Shown: positions 55,692-63,348 of the stretch, piece after piece
Numbering within the stretch: position 1 is the first letter of the stretch
Layout: each line of letters begins with the position of its first letter
NCBI GenBank assembly: GCA_963833505.1
Contig: CAWHYG010000005.1
Span: forward strand, 310,001 to 374,000
Direction: 5' to 3'
Origin: CAWHYG01 sp963833505
Lineage (GTDB): Bacteria; Eisenbacteria; RBG-16-71-46; CAIMUX01
DNA length: 64,000 bases
Made by a program: the position numbers and the translations under genes
The notes under the pieces: model-generated
What the model was told of the DNA's origin: nothing
Database searches by the model: none
What the model saw: the letters and a program-made list of their open reading frames with translations, nothing else

Positions 55692-57175
55692 GCCGGAAGG
55701 AACAGACTGCGGCGGAGACGCCGGACCGGCGCGCGGCTGAAACGCCCGGCCGCGGAGCGATCGCGCCGGCTGACTCCGGGAAGGACCGGCCGGGCTCCGG
55801 TCGGCCGAACTCCGACGCGTCGAGCCCGGAACGACCGAGCGCGGACTCGCCAGACACTGGTCGGCTCGGCTCCGAACAATCGCCGGAGACGCAGGACTCC
55901 GATACGCCGTTGTCCCGGCTCCACGGGACCGCGAGCGCGGACCTGGGCGCTCAGCGGCTGGACGTAGCCGCGGTGCGGCGCGACTTTCCCATCCTGACCC
56001 GAAAGGTCCACGGAAACCGTCTGGTCTATCTCGACAACGCGGCGACTTCGCAGAAGCCGCTCGTCGTTCTCGAGCGGCTGAACCACTACTACCGCCAGAT
56101 GAACGCCAACATCCACCGGGGCATCCACCGCCTGGCCGAGGAGGCCACCCAGCAATTCGAAGCGACCCGGGAACGCGTGGCCCGCTTCATCAACGCGCCG
56201 GATCCACGGGGCGTGATCTTCACCAGCGGGACGACCGGCTCCCTGAATCTGCTGGCGCATTGCTGGGGAAACGAGCTCAAGCCTGGCAACGAGATCCTGC
56301 TGTCCGAGATGGAGCATCACAGCAATCTCGTCCCGTGGTTCCTGACGGCGCGCGCGACCGGAGCGGTCATCCGTCATATCCCGGTGACCGGAGAGGGGAA
56401 GCTCGATCTTGCCGCTCTTCCGCTTCTGATCAACCCGCGCACCCGGATCGTGTCGATCGCGCACGTGTCCAACGTTCTCGGAACGATCAACCCGGTGGCC
56501 GAGATCGCCGAAGCCGCGCACCGCGCGGGCGCGCTCGTGTCGGTCGACGCCGCGCAGAGCGCTCCGCATCTGCCGCTCGACGTGCAAAGGCTCGGCTGCG
56601 ACGCCATTTCCTTCTCCGCGCACAAGATGCTCGGGCCGACCGGCCTCGGCGTGCTTTGGGTGCGGCCGGATATCCTCGAGAAGATGGAACCGTACCAGGG
56701 AGGCGGAGAGATGATCCGCGAGGTGCGGCTCGACACGGCGACCTGGGCGGAGATTCCCCACCGGTTCGAGGCCGGGACGCCGAACATCGCCGCGGTCATC
56801 GCCTTCGGACCGGCGCTCGACTATCTGGATCGGATCGGTTTCGCTGCGCTCCAGCGCCATGACGACGAGCTGATGCGCTACGCTCTGGAGAAGCTGCGGG
56901 CGCTGGGCGGCCTGCGCATCCTCGGCCCTACCCAGGCGGGGGATCGCACCGCGGTGATCGCCTTCGCCGATCCGGTGGTTCATCCGCACGATCTCAGCAC
57001 CGTGCTCGACCAGCGGGGCATCGCGATCCGCGCCGGCCACCATTGCGCGCAGCCGCTGCATCGGAAGCTGGGGCTGGTGGCCTCCTCCCGGGCCAGTTTC
57101 TATCTGTATAACGATCGAGACGACGTGGACGCGCTTTCAGAGGGTCTCGTCGAAGCGAGGAAGTACTTTGGTTAG
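55688..57175 (+). CDS. sufS: SufS cysteine desulfurase with long low-complexity N-terminus
   Basis: A 495-residue PLP enzyme that takes sulfur from cysteine. The first ~85 residues (PGRGAIAPADSGKDRPGSGR, PNSDASSPERPSADSPDTGR) are disordered in style and not part of the usual ~410-residue SufS. The core starts at LDVAAVRRDFPILTRKVHGN. The PLP Lys lies in SFSAHKMLGPTG and the catalytic Cys in RAGHHCAQPLHRKL. Group II desulfurase features (PLP loop, small active-site loop) fit SufS rather than IscS. The start overlaps the Rieske gene stop. Confidence 0.94.
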   Translation: MSRKEQTAAETPDRRAAETPGRGAIAPADSGKDRPGSGRPNSDASSPERPSADSPDTGRLGSEQSPETQDSDTPLSRLHGTASADLGAQRLDVAAVRRDFPILTRKVHGNRLVYLDNAATSQKPLVVLERLNHYYRQMNANIHRGIHRLAEEATQQFEATRERVARFINAPDPRGVIFTSGTTGSLNLLAHCWGNELKPGNEILLSEMEHHSNLVPWFLTARATGAVIRHIPVTGEGKLDLAALPLLINPRTRIVSIAHVSNVLGTINPVAEIAEAAHRAGALVSVDAAQSAPHLPLDVQRLGCDAISFSAHKMLGPTGLGVLWVRPDILEKMEPYQGGGEMIREVRLDTATWAEIPHRFEAGTPNIAAVIAFGPALDYLDRIGFAALQRHDDELMRYALEKLRALGGLRILGPTQAGDRTAVIAFADPVVHPHDLSTVLDQRGIAIRAGHHCAQPLHRKLGLVASSRASFYLYNDRDDVDALSEGLVEARKYFG

Positions 57176-57968
57176 CGGGAGCACGGAACGCGGATCCGAC
57201 CGGACGCCGGATCCGGGGAACCCGGACCGGCGGAACGGGTCGGAGCGCCCGAACCAAACGACCGGATCGGAAGACCCGCACCCGGCACAGGCGCGCCCCG
57301 AGCGGCCGAACGGGTCGGAAGAGCGGGAACCGCGACACGGATCGGAGAGCTCGAGGCGAACCAGCGGATCGGAAGACGCCAGCCGGCTCGAAGGCCCTGG
57401 GAACGCCCCGATCAACCGCCAGTTGCCTCGGTTGGACGACCTCTATCGCGAGGTCGTGATCGACCACTACCGCCATCCGCGAGGGCGCAAGGAGCTGGCC
57501 GACGCCGACGTGAGCGCGGAAGGCTACAACCCGACCTGCGGAGACCAGGCGCGGGTCGCCCTGGCGGTCGAAGGGGACCGGATCAAGGACATCCAGGTGG
57601 AATGCCACGGATGCTCCATCAGCGTCGCGTCCGGTTCGATGATGGCAGAGCTGCTGGTGGGCAAGTCCCGAAGTGAGGTTGCACAACTGACCGAGAGCTT
57701 CAAATCCGTCATGCATGGTCGCGAGCCCGAGCCGGGCCTGGATCTCGGCGATCTCGAAGCGCTCGAGGGAGTGCGCCAGTTCCCGGTTCGAATCAAGTGC
57801 GCGCTTCTGGCTTGGACCACGCTCCAGGAAGCGCTGGCCTCCTTCGCGGACAAGACCGACCAAGGCGACGAGATGGCGCCCAAAGACGCAAAGGAGACGG
57901 ATGCCGCCGGCACGAATGCCTCCGAAACCAGCGAGACGGGCACCGCCGGCGGAAAGGAGAACGGCTGA
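57168..57968 (+). CDS. sufU: SufU sulfur-transfer protein with low-complexity ends
   Basis: The frame opens with a TTG at 57168 overlapping the end of sufS, giving 266 residues. The first ~86 are low complexity with repeated NGSE, TGSED and HGSES units. The SufU core begins LDDLYREVVIDHYRHPRGRK and carries the zinc/cluster Cys in YNPTCGDQ, CHGCSISVASG and RIKCALLA. A TTG right before DDLYREV (about 57435) is an alternative start that would drop the extension. A further ~35-residue acidic tail (KDAKETDAAGTNASETSE) follows the core. SufU receives sulfur from SufS; no sufE is present. Confidence 0.88.
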   Translation: MVSGSTERGSDRTPDPGNPDRRNGSERPNQTTGSEDPHPAQARPERPNGSEEREPRHGSESSRRTSGSEDASRLEGPGNAPINRQLPRLDDLYREVVIDHYRHPRGRKELADADVSAEGYNPTCGDQARVALAVEGDRIKDIQVECHGCSISVASGSMMAELLVGKSRSEVAQLTESFKSVMHGREPEPGLDLGDLEALEGVRQFPVRIKCALLAWTTLQEALASFADKTDQGDEMAPKDAKETDAAGTNASETSETGTAGGKENG

Positions 57969-57969
57969 A

Positions 57970-58572
57970 ATGACACCTCAACCCGACTTCTCGAATCAAA
58001 CGGATCCTTCCAGGAAGTCCGACTCCACCCCGGAGAGCCGGCCGGCCAAGGACTCCGCGGGTGAGAGTTCGGGCCAGCCTGCGGGTTCGGGGTCCGGCGA
58101 GCCAACGGACCGGCGTCCCAAGGTGCAGGCGGACCAGCATCCCGACAAGCCGGCGGGCCAGGGGCCCGACGAGACTACGGGACCGGTTGACCGGGAGCCC
58201 CGCGCGGAACCGGTGGATCAGCACGCCCCGGGAGACGCCAGCGCATCGCCCGCCCCGGCTGGAAAGCTCTCGGCGCAAGACGTCCTGGAGATCCTGCGCC
58301 CGGTCGAGGATCCGGAGATCGGCCTCAGCATCGTAGACCTCGGCCTCATCTACGGCGTCGACATCAGCGAGGACGGCAAGACGATCGAAGTTTCCATGAC
58401 CTTGACCACGCCCATGTGTCCTTACGGCCCGGAGCTGATCGCCCTCGCCGAAACGGCCCTCAGAACCATCCCCGGTATCGCCCAATCGAGCATCAAGCTC
58501 GTCTGGGTCCCCCGCTGGGATCCGCGCGAGCACGCGTCGGAAGACGCCAAGGCCATGTTGGGGATCTGGTAG
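57970..58572 (+). CDS. sufT: SufT / MIP18-family (DUF59) Fe-S assembly protein
   Basis: The ATG at 57970 is one base after the sufU stop. Of 200 residues, the first ~95 are low complexity (SDSTPESRPAKDSAGESSGQ; EPTDRRPKVQADQHPDKPAG). The DUF59 core follows: DVLEILRPVEDPEIGLSIVD, LGLIYGVDIS, TLTTPMCPYGPEL with the conserved Cys, and VWVPRWDPREHASEDAKAML. SufT is an Fe-S maturation or carrier factor. It closes the operon; no clear terminator is seen after it. Confidence 0.93.
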   Translation: MTPQPDFSNQTDPSRKSDSTPESRPAKDSAGESSGQPAGSGSGEPTDRRPKVQADQHPDKPAGQGPDETTGPVDREPRAEPVDQHAPGDASASPAPAGKLSAQDVLEILRPVEDPEIGLSIVDLGLIYGVDISEDGKTIEVSMTLTTPMCPYGPELIALAETALRTIPGIAQSSIKLVWVPRWDPREHASEDAKAMLGIW

Positions 58573-58758
58573 TCCCGCCTGGAACTTCCCGCTTGGATGT
58601 CGGGCAACAAGCCTGGGATCCACTGCCGTCTCCAGATCCTGGATCGACCGTTGCCGGAGGGGTCTGACTCGGAGCGATCCAGAGCGATCTGATCTGGCAT
58701 GACGCCCGGAAGGCCCCAGCGCTAGACTAGAATCGGCATGGGCCTGGACGGGGGCGTG

Positions 58759-58953
58759 ATGCAAACCTGTGCTCTGCTCGTCCTGCTGATTCCGCTGTTG
58801 CTCGCGCCGGCCGTTCCGGCGGCCGGACCGAACAGCGAGAGCAATGGTGGCGGTATCTTCTCCACACCTGGAAACAGGGGCAACAACGCGCCCGATACGA
58901 CGCTTGCCAACGTGGATACGACCTTCGTCAAACCAGCGCTAACCCGCTCATGA
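58759..58953 (+). CDS. Possible small secreted peptide
   Basis: The 64-residue reading from the ATG at 58759 has a hydrophobic signal-like start (MQTCALLVLLIPLLLAPAVP then AA) and a short Asn/Gly-rich mature part. A GGGGG stretch lies just before it. It sits in the gap between sufT and the end of feoB, which runs the other way. No homology is recognised, so it may be spurious. Confidence 0.35.
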   Translation: MQTCALLVLLIPLLLAPAVPAAGPNSESNGGGIFSTPGNRGNNAPDTTLANVDTTFVKPALTRS

Positions 58954-58978
58954 TCGCCCCGTTGCGAGGCACGACGCC

Positions 58979-61462
58979 TCACCCCCCGAGCACCCGCGAT
59001 CCGATCTGGTAGAAGACGAGGCAAGCCACATAGGCCAGGCCGTTCATGTAGACCAGCATGAAGATCGGCCACCGCCAGCTTCGCGTCTCCGCCCGAACCA
59101 CCATGACGGTGCTCAGGCACTGCATCGCGAGCACGAACCAGAGGAGCAGACTGCCCGCGACGAGAGGCGTCCAGACGGAGCTGCCGTCCGGGCGACGGTC
59201 GGAGCGCATGGCCGCGGCCAGGGTGCCGTTCTCGCCGCCGGCCTCGCCGGTGCCGTACACGATCGCGAGCGTGCTCACGAAGACTTCCCGGGCGGCGAAG
59301 GCGCCGATGCACCCGACCCCCATCTTCCAGTCGAATCCCAAAGGACGGATGCCCGGCTCGATCGCCCGGCCGAAGCGTCCCGCCAGGCTGTAGGCGCGCT
59401 GCGCCGCCGCCTGCGCGTTGGCGTCTGGCCACTGCGCCATCGCGGCCGCGTTCGCATCCGGAAATCGCGCGGCGGCGCTCGCGGGCAATCGCGGATAATA
59501 CGAAATCGCCCAGAGCGCCAGGCAGATGGCGAAGATGGTCGTGCCGGCGCGGGTCAGGAACCGCCCGCTGTTCGACCACACCTGGCGAGCGACCAGCGAC
59601 GCTTGCGGCACTTTGTAAGTAGGAAGCTCGAGGATGAATCCGGAATCCCGGCCCCGAAGGAACGTGCGCCGGAAGACAAACGCGGCCGCGGCGGCGAAGA
59701 GGATGCCGAGGATATAGAGCGCCAGCATGATCCCGGCCTGGCGGAGCGGGCCCAGGCTCGCGAAGAAGGTCCCGACAAGAAGCCCGTAGATCGGCAGGCG
59801 GGCGCTGCACGTCATGAAGGGAAGCACCAGGATCGTGGCCAGGCGCCCGCGGCGATGCTCGATCGTCCGCGTCGCCATGATGGCGGGAATGGCGCAGGCG
59901 AATCCGCTCAGGAGCGGGATGAAGCTCTTGCCGTGGAGCCCGACGCGCGCGAGCAGTCGATCCATGAGAAACGCGGCCCGCGCGAGGTATCCGCTGTCCT
60001 CGAGCACCGCCAGGAACAGGAACAGGATGGCGATCTGCGGCACAAAGACCACCACCGAGCCGACGCCGGCAAAGATGCCGTCCCGCACCAGGCTTTGCAG
60101 CGCAGCCCCGGGCGCGAGCCCCGCGACCAACGAACCGAGGGCGCTGATCCAATCGGTGAGATGGTCCTGGATCGGCTTGGCCAGCCAGAACATCGAAACG
60201 AACATCGATCCCATCACGAGCAGGAAGATGAGGAGGCCCCACACACGGTGCAAAAGAACCGCGTCGACCCGCTCCGTGAGGGGAACGGACCAGGGGGATG
60301 CGAGGTTCGCCGGTTGACGCAAGGCCTGAACGCGTCCGGGATCCTGACTTCGAGACTTGAGGCGCGCAGGATTGCGATGTTGGGACGCAAGGTGTAAAGG
60401 AGCCTCATGCCGGGACGCGACGCGAGTGGGATCCGAACGCGCGGACTCGACGCGTCCTAGCTTCAGCGCCTTGGACCGGAGCCAGCGGGGCTTCAGAGGT
60501 CCGGAGGGCTCTGCCTCGACCCGCCCCAACCGGAGTCGCCTGGGATCGAGACCGGGCCAGAGACGCCGGGGTTCCACGCGCCCGGCCCCGACGCGCCCGG
60601 ACGGCACAGGCCCGGTTTCCTGAGGCGCGAACTCGAGGCGCCCGGACCGCGCCGGCCCGGTTTCCTGAGGCGGGGACTCGACACGCCCGGATCGCAGACG
60701 CTCGGGTTCGGGGCCCGCGGCTTCGAACGAATCCGCGTCCGCCGGCACGCCGCGCTGCGCGACGCAGACCTCCGCGATCTCCTCGATCCATTGGTATCGC
60801 GCTTCGATGTCCGCCTGCATCGGGTCCAGCCCGGCGGTCAACTCCACGCGGGTCCAACCGTCCGCCGCGGTCAGACGAGCCTGGTCGATGGCGGCCACCA
60901 GCTCGGCGATCCCTCGCCTCTTGTGGCCGATGACCGGCACGACGGGAAGGCCGAGGCGGCGGCTCAGCTCCGCCGCGTCCACCGCCTGTCCGCGGCGCTC
61001 CGCCACGTCCACCATGTTGAGGGCGATGACGAGCGGCCGCTCGAGGTCGATGAGCTGGCTCACCAGATAGAGATTCCGCTGGAGATTGCTCGCGTCGACG
61101 ACGGCGACGATGACGTCCGGCGCCGGCGTTTCCGGTCGCAGTCCCTTCAAGACCTCCAGCGCGACCAGCTCGTCGGGCGAGCGGGAGACCAGACTGTACG
61201 TTCCCGGCAGATCGACCAGCGTGACGAAGCCGCGTCCGGGCACGTGGACGAGACCGAGCTTCCGCTCCACGGTCACGCCGGGATAGTTCCCGACCTTCTG
61301 TCGAAGCCCGGTAAGGGCGTTGAAGATCGTAGTCTTTCCGCTGTTCGGATTGCCCGCCAGCGCGATCGTGAATCGGGCCGAGCCGTTCGAGGCGTCACCG
61401 GGCCGACAAGGCTGGCCCCGATTCACTTTCGAGAGGGAGCAATCGTCACAGCAGGCCGACAC
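58979..61462 (-). CDS. feoB: FeoB ferrous iron transporter with large low-complexity insert
   Basis: This 827-residue product (GTG start at 61462) has a Cys-rich N-terminus (SACCDDCS), a G-protein domain (G1 GNPNSGKTT 37-45, G3 DLPG 84-87, NMVD 149-152) and membrane Gate segments (SVVVFVPQIAILFLFLAVLE; GYLARAAFLMDRLLARVGLH; SGFACAIPAIMATRTIEH; FMTCSARLPIYGLLVGTFF). Residues ~245-388 (60299-60730) are an Arg/Pro/Ser-rich insert between the cytosolic domain and the first membrane helix, containing repeats such as SGRVESPPQETGPARSGR. Usual FeoB is ~700-770 residues. It imports Fe2+ across the inner membrane and is cotranscribed with feoA, 17 bases upstream. Confidence 0.95.
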   Translation of the reverse strand: MSACCDDCSLSKVNRGQPCRPGDASNGSARFTIALAGNPNSGKTTIFNALTGLRQKVGNYPGVTVERKLGLVHVPGRGFVTLVDLPGTYSLVSRSPDELVALEVLKGLRPETPAPDVIVAVVDASNLQRNLYLVSQLIDLERPLVIALNMVDVAERRGQAVDAAELSRRLGLPVVPVIGHKRRGIAELVAAIDQARLTAADGWTRVELTAGLDPMQADIEARYQWIEEIAEVCVAQRGVPADADSFEAAGPEPERLRSGRVESPPQETGPARSGRLEFAPQETGPVPSGRVGAGRVEPRRLWPGLDPRRLRLGRVEAEPSGPLKPRWLRSKALKLGRVESARSDPTRVASRHEAPLHLASQHRNPARLKSRSQDPGRVQALRQPANLASPWSVPLTERVDAVLLHRVWGLLIFLLVMGSMFVSMFWLAKPIQDHLTDWISALGSLVAGLAPGAALQSLVRDGIFAGVGSVVVFVPQIAILFLFLAVLEDSGYLARAAFLMDRLLARVGLHGKSFIPLLSGFACAIPAIMATRTIEHRRGRLATILVLPFMTCSARLPIYGLLVGTFFASLGPLRQAGIMLALYILGILFAAAAAFVFRRTFLRGRDSGFILELPTYKVPQASLVARQVWSNSGRFLTRAGTTIFAICLALWAISYYPRLPASAAARFPDANAAAMAQWPDANAQAAAQRAYSLAGRFGRAIEPGIRPLGFDWKMGVGCIGAFAAREVFVSTLAIVYGTGEAGGENGTLAAAMRSDRRPDGSSVWTPLVAGSLLLWFVLAMQCLSTVMVVRAETRSWRWPIFMLVYMNGLAYVACLVFYQIGSRVLGG
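60299..60730 (-). repeat. Low-complexity insert in feoB
   Basis: About 430 bp of GC-rich degenerate repeats (patterns GGAGT(C/T)GCGGG, CTGAGGCG, GCGCCCGGAC on the plus strand) that keep the reading frame open and code for a non-conserved linker. Confidence 0.65.
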
Positions 61463-61479
61463 GCGGGCGTTCCTTCCCT

Positions 61480-61866
61480 TTACTTGTGCGCCGGGCCATC
61501 ATCAGGGGCATCGGATTCCGCGACGACGAGCACGCAACCGGCTTCGTCCCTCCTCAGCGATACGAAATAGCCGCGAACGGAGAACTCCGTCGGGTCGCCC
61601 AAGGGAGCCCGGCGAATGGCCGTGACGACCGCGCGGTTGCAGAAACCCATCTCGAGCAGTCGCCGGCGAAGATCCTCGGCCCCGCTCACCGAATCCACTC
61701 GCGCGCCGGTACCGAGCGGAAGGTCGCTCAGGGGAAAGGGCGCGCCGCTGCGTTCTTCCGCCGGGCGGAGGTCCCGTCGGGGCAGGCAGTCGGGAGTCGC
61801 CGGGCGAAGACCCTGTTGTGGCGAGCAAGCAGAACTCGTCGTGCGCTGGTTCGTCTTCCGGTCCAC
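61480..61866 (-). CDS. feoA: FeoA-like iron transport protein
   Basis: 128 residues from a GTG at 61866. The SH3-like FeoA core spans ~44-115: FPLSDLPLGTGARVDSVSGA, RRRLLEMGFCNRAVVTAIRR, EFSVRGYFVSLRRDEA. The first ~43 residues are a low-complexity extension. FeoA regulates or stabilises FeoB. It lies 54 bases downstream of the DtxR-family regulator stop and 17 bases before feoB, all on the minus strand. Confidence 0.9.
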   Translation of the reverse strand: MDRKTNQRTTSSACSPQQGLRPATPDCLPRRDLRPAEERSGAPFPLSDLPLGTGARVDSVSGAEDLRRRLLEMGFCNRAVVTAIRRAPLGDPTEFSVRGYFVSLRRDEAGCVLVVAESDAPDDGPAHK

Positions 61867-61920
61867 TTCTCCACCTCTATGCGCCGGCCTATCGACGTGC
61901 GCCGGCAGGGTTCGCCCGGA

Positions 61921-62454
61921 TCAAGCCATGTCCGCGGCGTCGTCGTTGCGCGGCTCCAAATGCAGGACGTTCGGCTCGGACGGATCCGGTTCGCCGCTCT
62001 CGGCCGCCCCGTGAAACGCCCGGAAGCCCTCCACGAACGCTCGGTGTCCGTTGACCTCGGTGGCGAATCGATGGAGCTCGCGCAGCCGGTCGGCGGCGTC
62101 GTGGCTGATCACGTGCTCCCACCGGCACGCTTCGGCCGCGGCTCGTTCCGGAGAGAAATCCAGGATGTCGGTCAGAAAGGAGAGGACGACGCGGTAGCGT
62201 CCGCGGACGTCCTGAGCCACGCGTCGGCCAAATGGCGTGAGCGTCGGGAAGTGGGCCTGATCGAACCGGACCAGGCCTTTCTGAGCGAGCTGGGCCAGTG
62301 CGACGGAGACCGATCCCTTCGTCACGCCGACTCGCGTCGCGATGTCGACGACGCGGGCATAGCCGCGCTCTTCGCGCAGCTCGAGGATCGCTCGGAGGTA
62401 GTGCTCCGTGCTGACCGCCAGATCGTGTCGCTGCCGCAGGGGCCGGGATGTCAT
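61921..62454 (-). CDS. DtxR-family metal-dependent repressor (MntR/IdeR type)
   Basis: The start at 62454 follows CAGGAGG. The 177-residue protein has a winged helix (STEHYLRAILELREERGYAR, IATRVGVTKGSVSVALAQLA, GLVRFDQAHFPTLTPFGRRV) and a dimerisation domain with metal-ligand candidates in SFLTDILDFSPERAAAEACR, WEHVISHDAADRLREL. The C-terminal tail (PSEPNVLHLEPRND) lacks an SH3 domain. As first gene of the unit with feoA and feoB, it likely senses Fe2+ or Mn2+ and represses uptake. The palindrome at 62485 is its likely operator. Confidence 0.9.
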   Translation of the reverse strand: MTSRPLRQRHDLAVSTEHYLRAILELREERGYARVVDIATRVGVTKGSVSVALAQLAQKGLVRFDQAHFPTLTPFGRRVAQDVRGRYRVVLSFLTDILDFSPERAAAEACRWEHVISHDAADRLRELHRFATEVNGHRAFVEGFRAFHGAAESGEPDPSEPNVLHLEPRNDDAADMA

Positions 62455-62484
62455 GGCAACCTCCTGTTCGCCGTCTTGAATTGG

Positions 62485-62527
62485 GGTTTGAGATAACAAA
62501 CCTAACCCGGATAGAGATGCAAGTCAA
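62485..62527 (-). promoter_or_regulatory. feo promoter with DtxR-type operator
   Basis: On the minus strand TTGACT (62527-62522), a 17-base spacer and TAGGTT (62504-62499) form a sigma-70-type promoter. A perfect inverted repeat GGTTTG-AGATAA-CAAACC (62485-62502), part of TTAGGTTTG...CAAACCCCAA, overlaps the -10 region. It resembles the DtxR half-site TTAGGTTAG, so a metal-loaded repressor bound here would block transcription. Confidence 0.6.
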
Positions 62528-62712
62528 ACAAGAACCCTGCAGGCTCCGTTCCGGCTCGAATCGAAGGTGGTCGATCGGGTCGTCCAAGGTCGTAACTATT
62601 TGAAATATATGATTGTTATCCTGGATAGGCCACTTCGAACGGCCACGACAGCAGGGCGCGGGGCCTTGTTTGAACCGAGGCCAGAACTTCGTCAACCGGA
62701 CCGGGGCTCGGG

Positions 62713-62730
62713 CATGGGGCGTCCCCCATG
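62713..62730 (-). terminator. Stem-loop after the DUF1579 gene
   Basis: CATGGGG (62713-62719), loop CGTC, CCCCATG (62724-62730) form a perfect 7-bp stem, three bases after the stop at 62734. No U-run follows, so its role as a terminator is uncertain. Confidence 0.3.
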
Positions 62731-62733
62731 ATG

Positions 62734-63195
62734 TCACTCCCGCCCGAACGACGCTTCCACCGCGATCTTCTCCTGCCCGTTCGGCGTGATGTTGAACATC
62801 TCGAGGCGCAGCGCGCGCGCCTCGACCGGATGAAGGACGATGCGCCATCCCCAGTCAGGGCCAGGACGCACGGCGTAAGACCCGGTGAGTGAGAGCGCAC
62901 CACCGTCCCGCCGCTCGCCACGGCAGGCCAAGACCATCTCCCCCATGTGCCAGGTGTCGATCCAGTGGGCGCTCAGCACGCCGGTCTTCGTCACGCAGCC
63001 GAGGAGCAACGAGCCCTCCTGCGGCGCGCCCTGGTAGCTCCAGGCGTAATCCAGGCGCAGGAAGCGCCCCCCCAGTACCGGTGAGACCTTCGCCGTGGCG
63101 GCGGAATCCTCCGGCCGGTTGGTCGTCGGATCGTACAGGCGGTTGCTGCCTCGCCAGCTCCCTGCGCAGGCGGCGAGCTCGCTCAGTTGGGACAT
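62734..63195 (-). CDS. DUF1579-family protein
   Basis: 153 residues from an ATG preceded by GGAGGAGCC. The reading LAACAGSWRGSNRLYDPTTN, VLGGRFLRLDYAWSYQGAPQ, TWHMGEMVLACRGE is the DUF1579 / heme-binding-like beta-barrel pattern of a small cytosolic protein. Conserved G-x-W near the start and W..S-x-x-x-Y are present. The function of the family is unknown. Confidence 0.8.
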   Translation of the reverse strand: MSQLSELAACAGSWRGSNRLYDPTTNRPEDSAATAKVSPVLGGRFLRLDYAWSYQGAPQEGSLLLGCVTKTGVLSAHWIDTWHMGEMVLACRGERRDGGALSLTGSYAVRPGPDWGWRIVLHPVEARALRLEMFNITPNGQEKIAVEASFGRE

Positions 63196-63348
63196 GTTGG
63201 CTCCTCCGGTATATGCTGCGCGACTCGAGGCCGATCAGACCGGGATACCATCTCGCGGCTCAGCCTTCACGACGCCGGAAGCGGCATCGGGGCGCCGCCG
63301 TCGCCGGCCGCGCCCCGATGCTTCCCTTTCACAGTCGTTCGATCAGGT

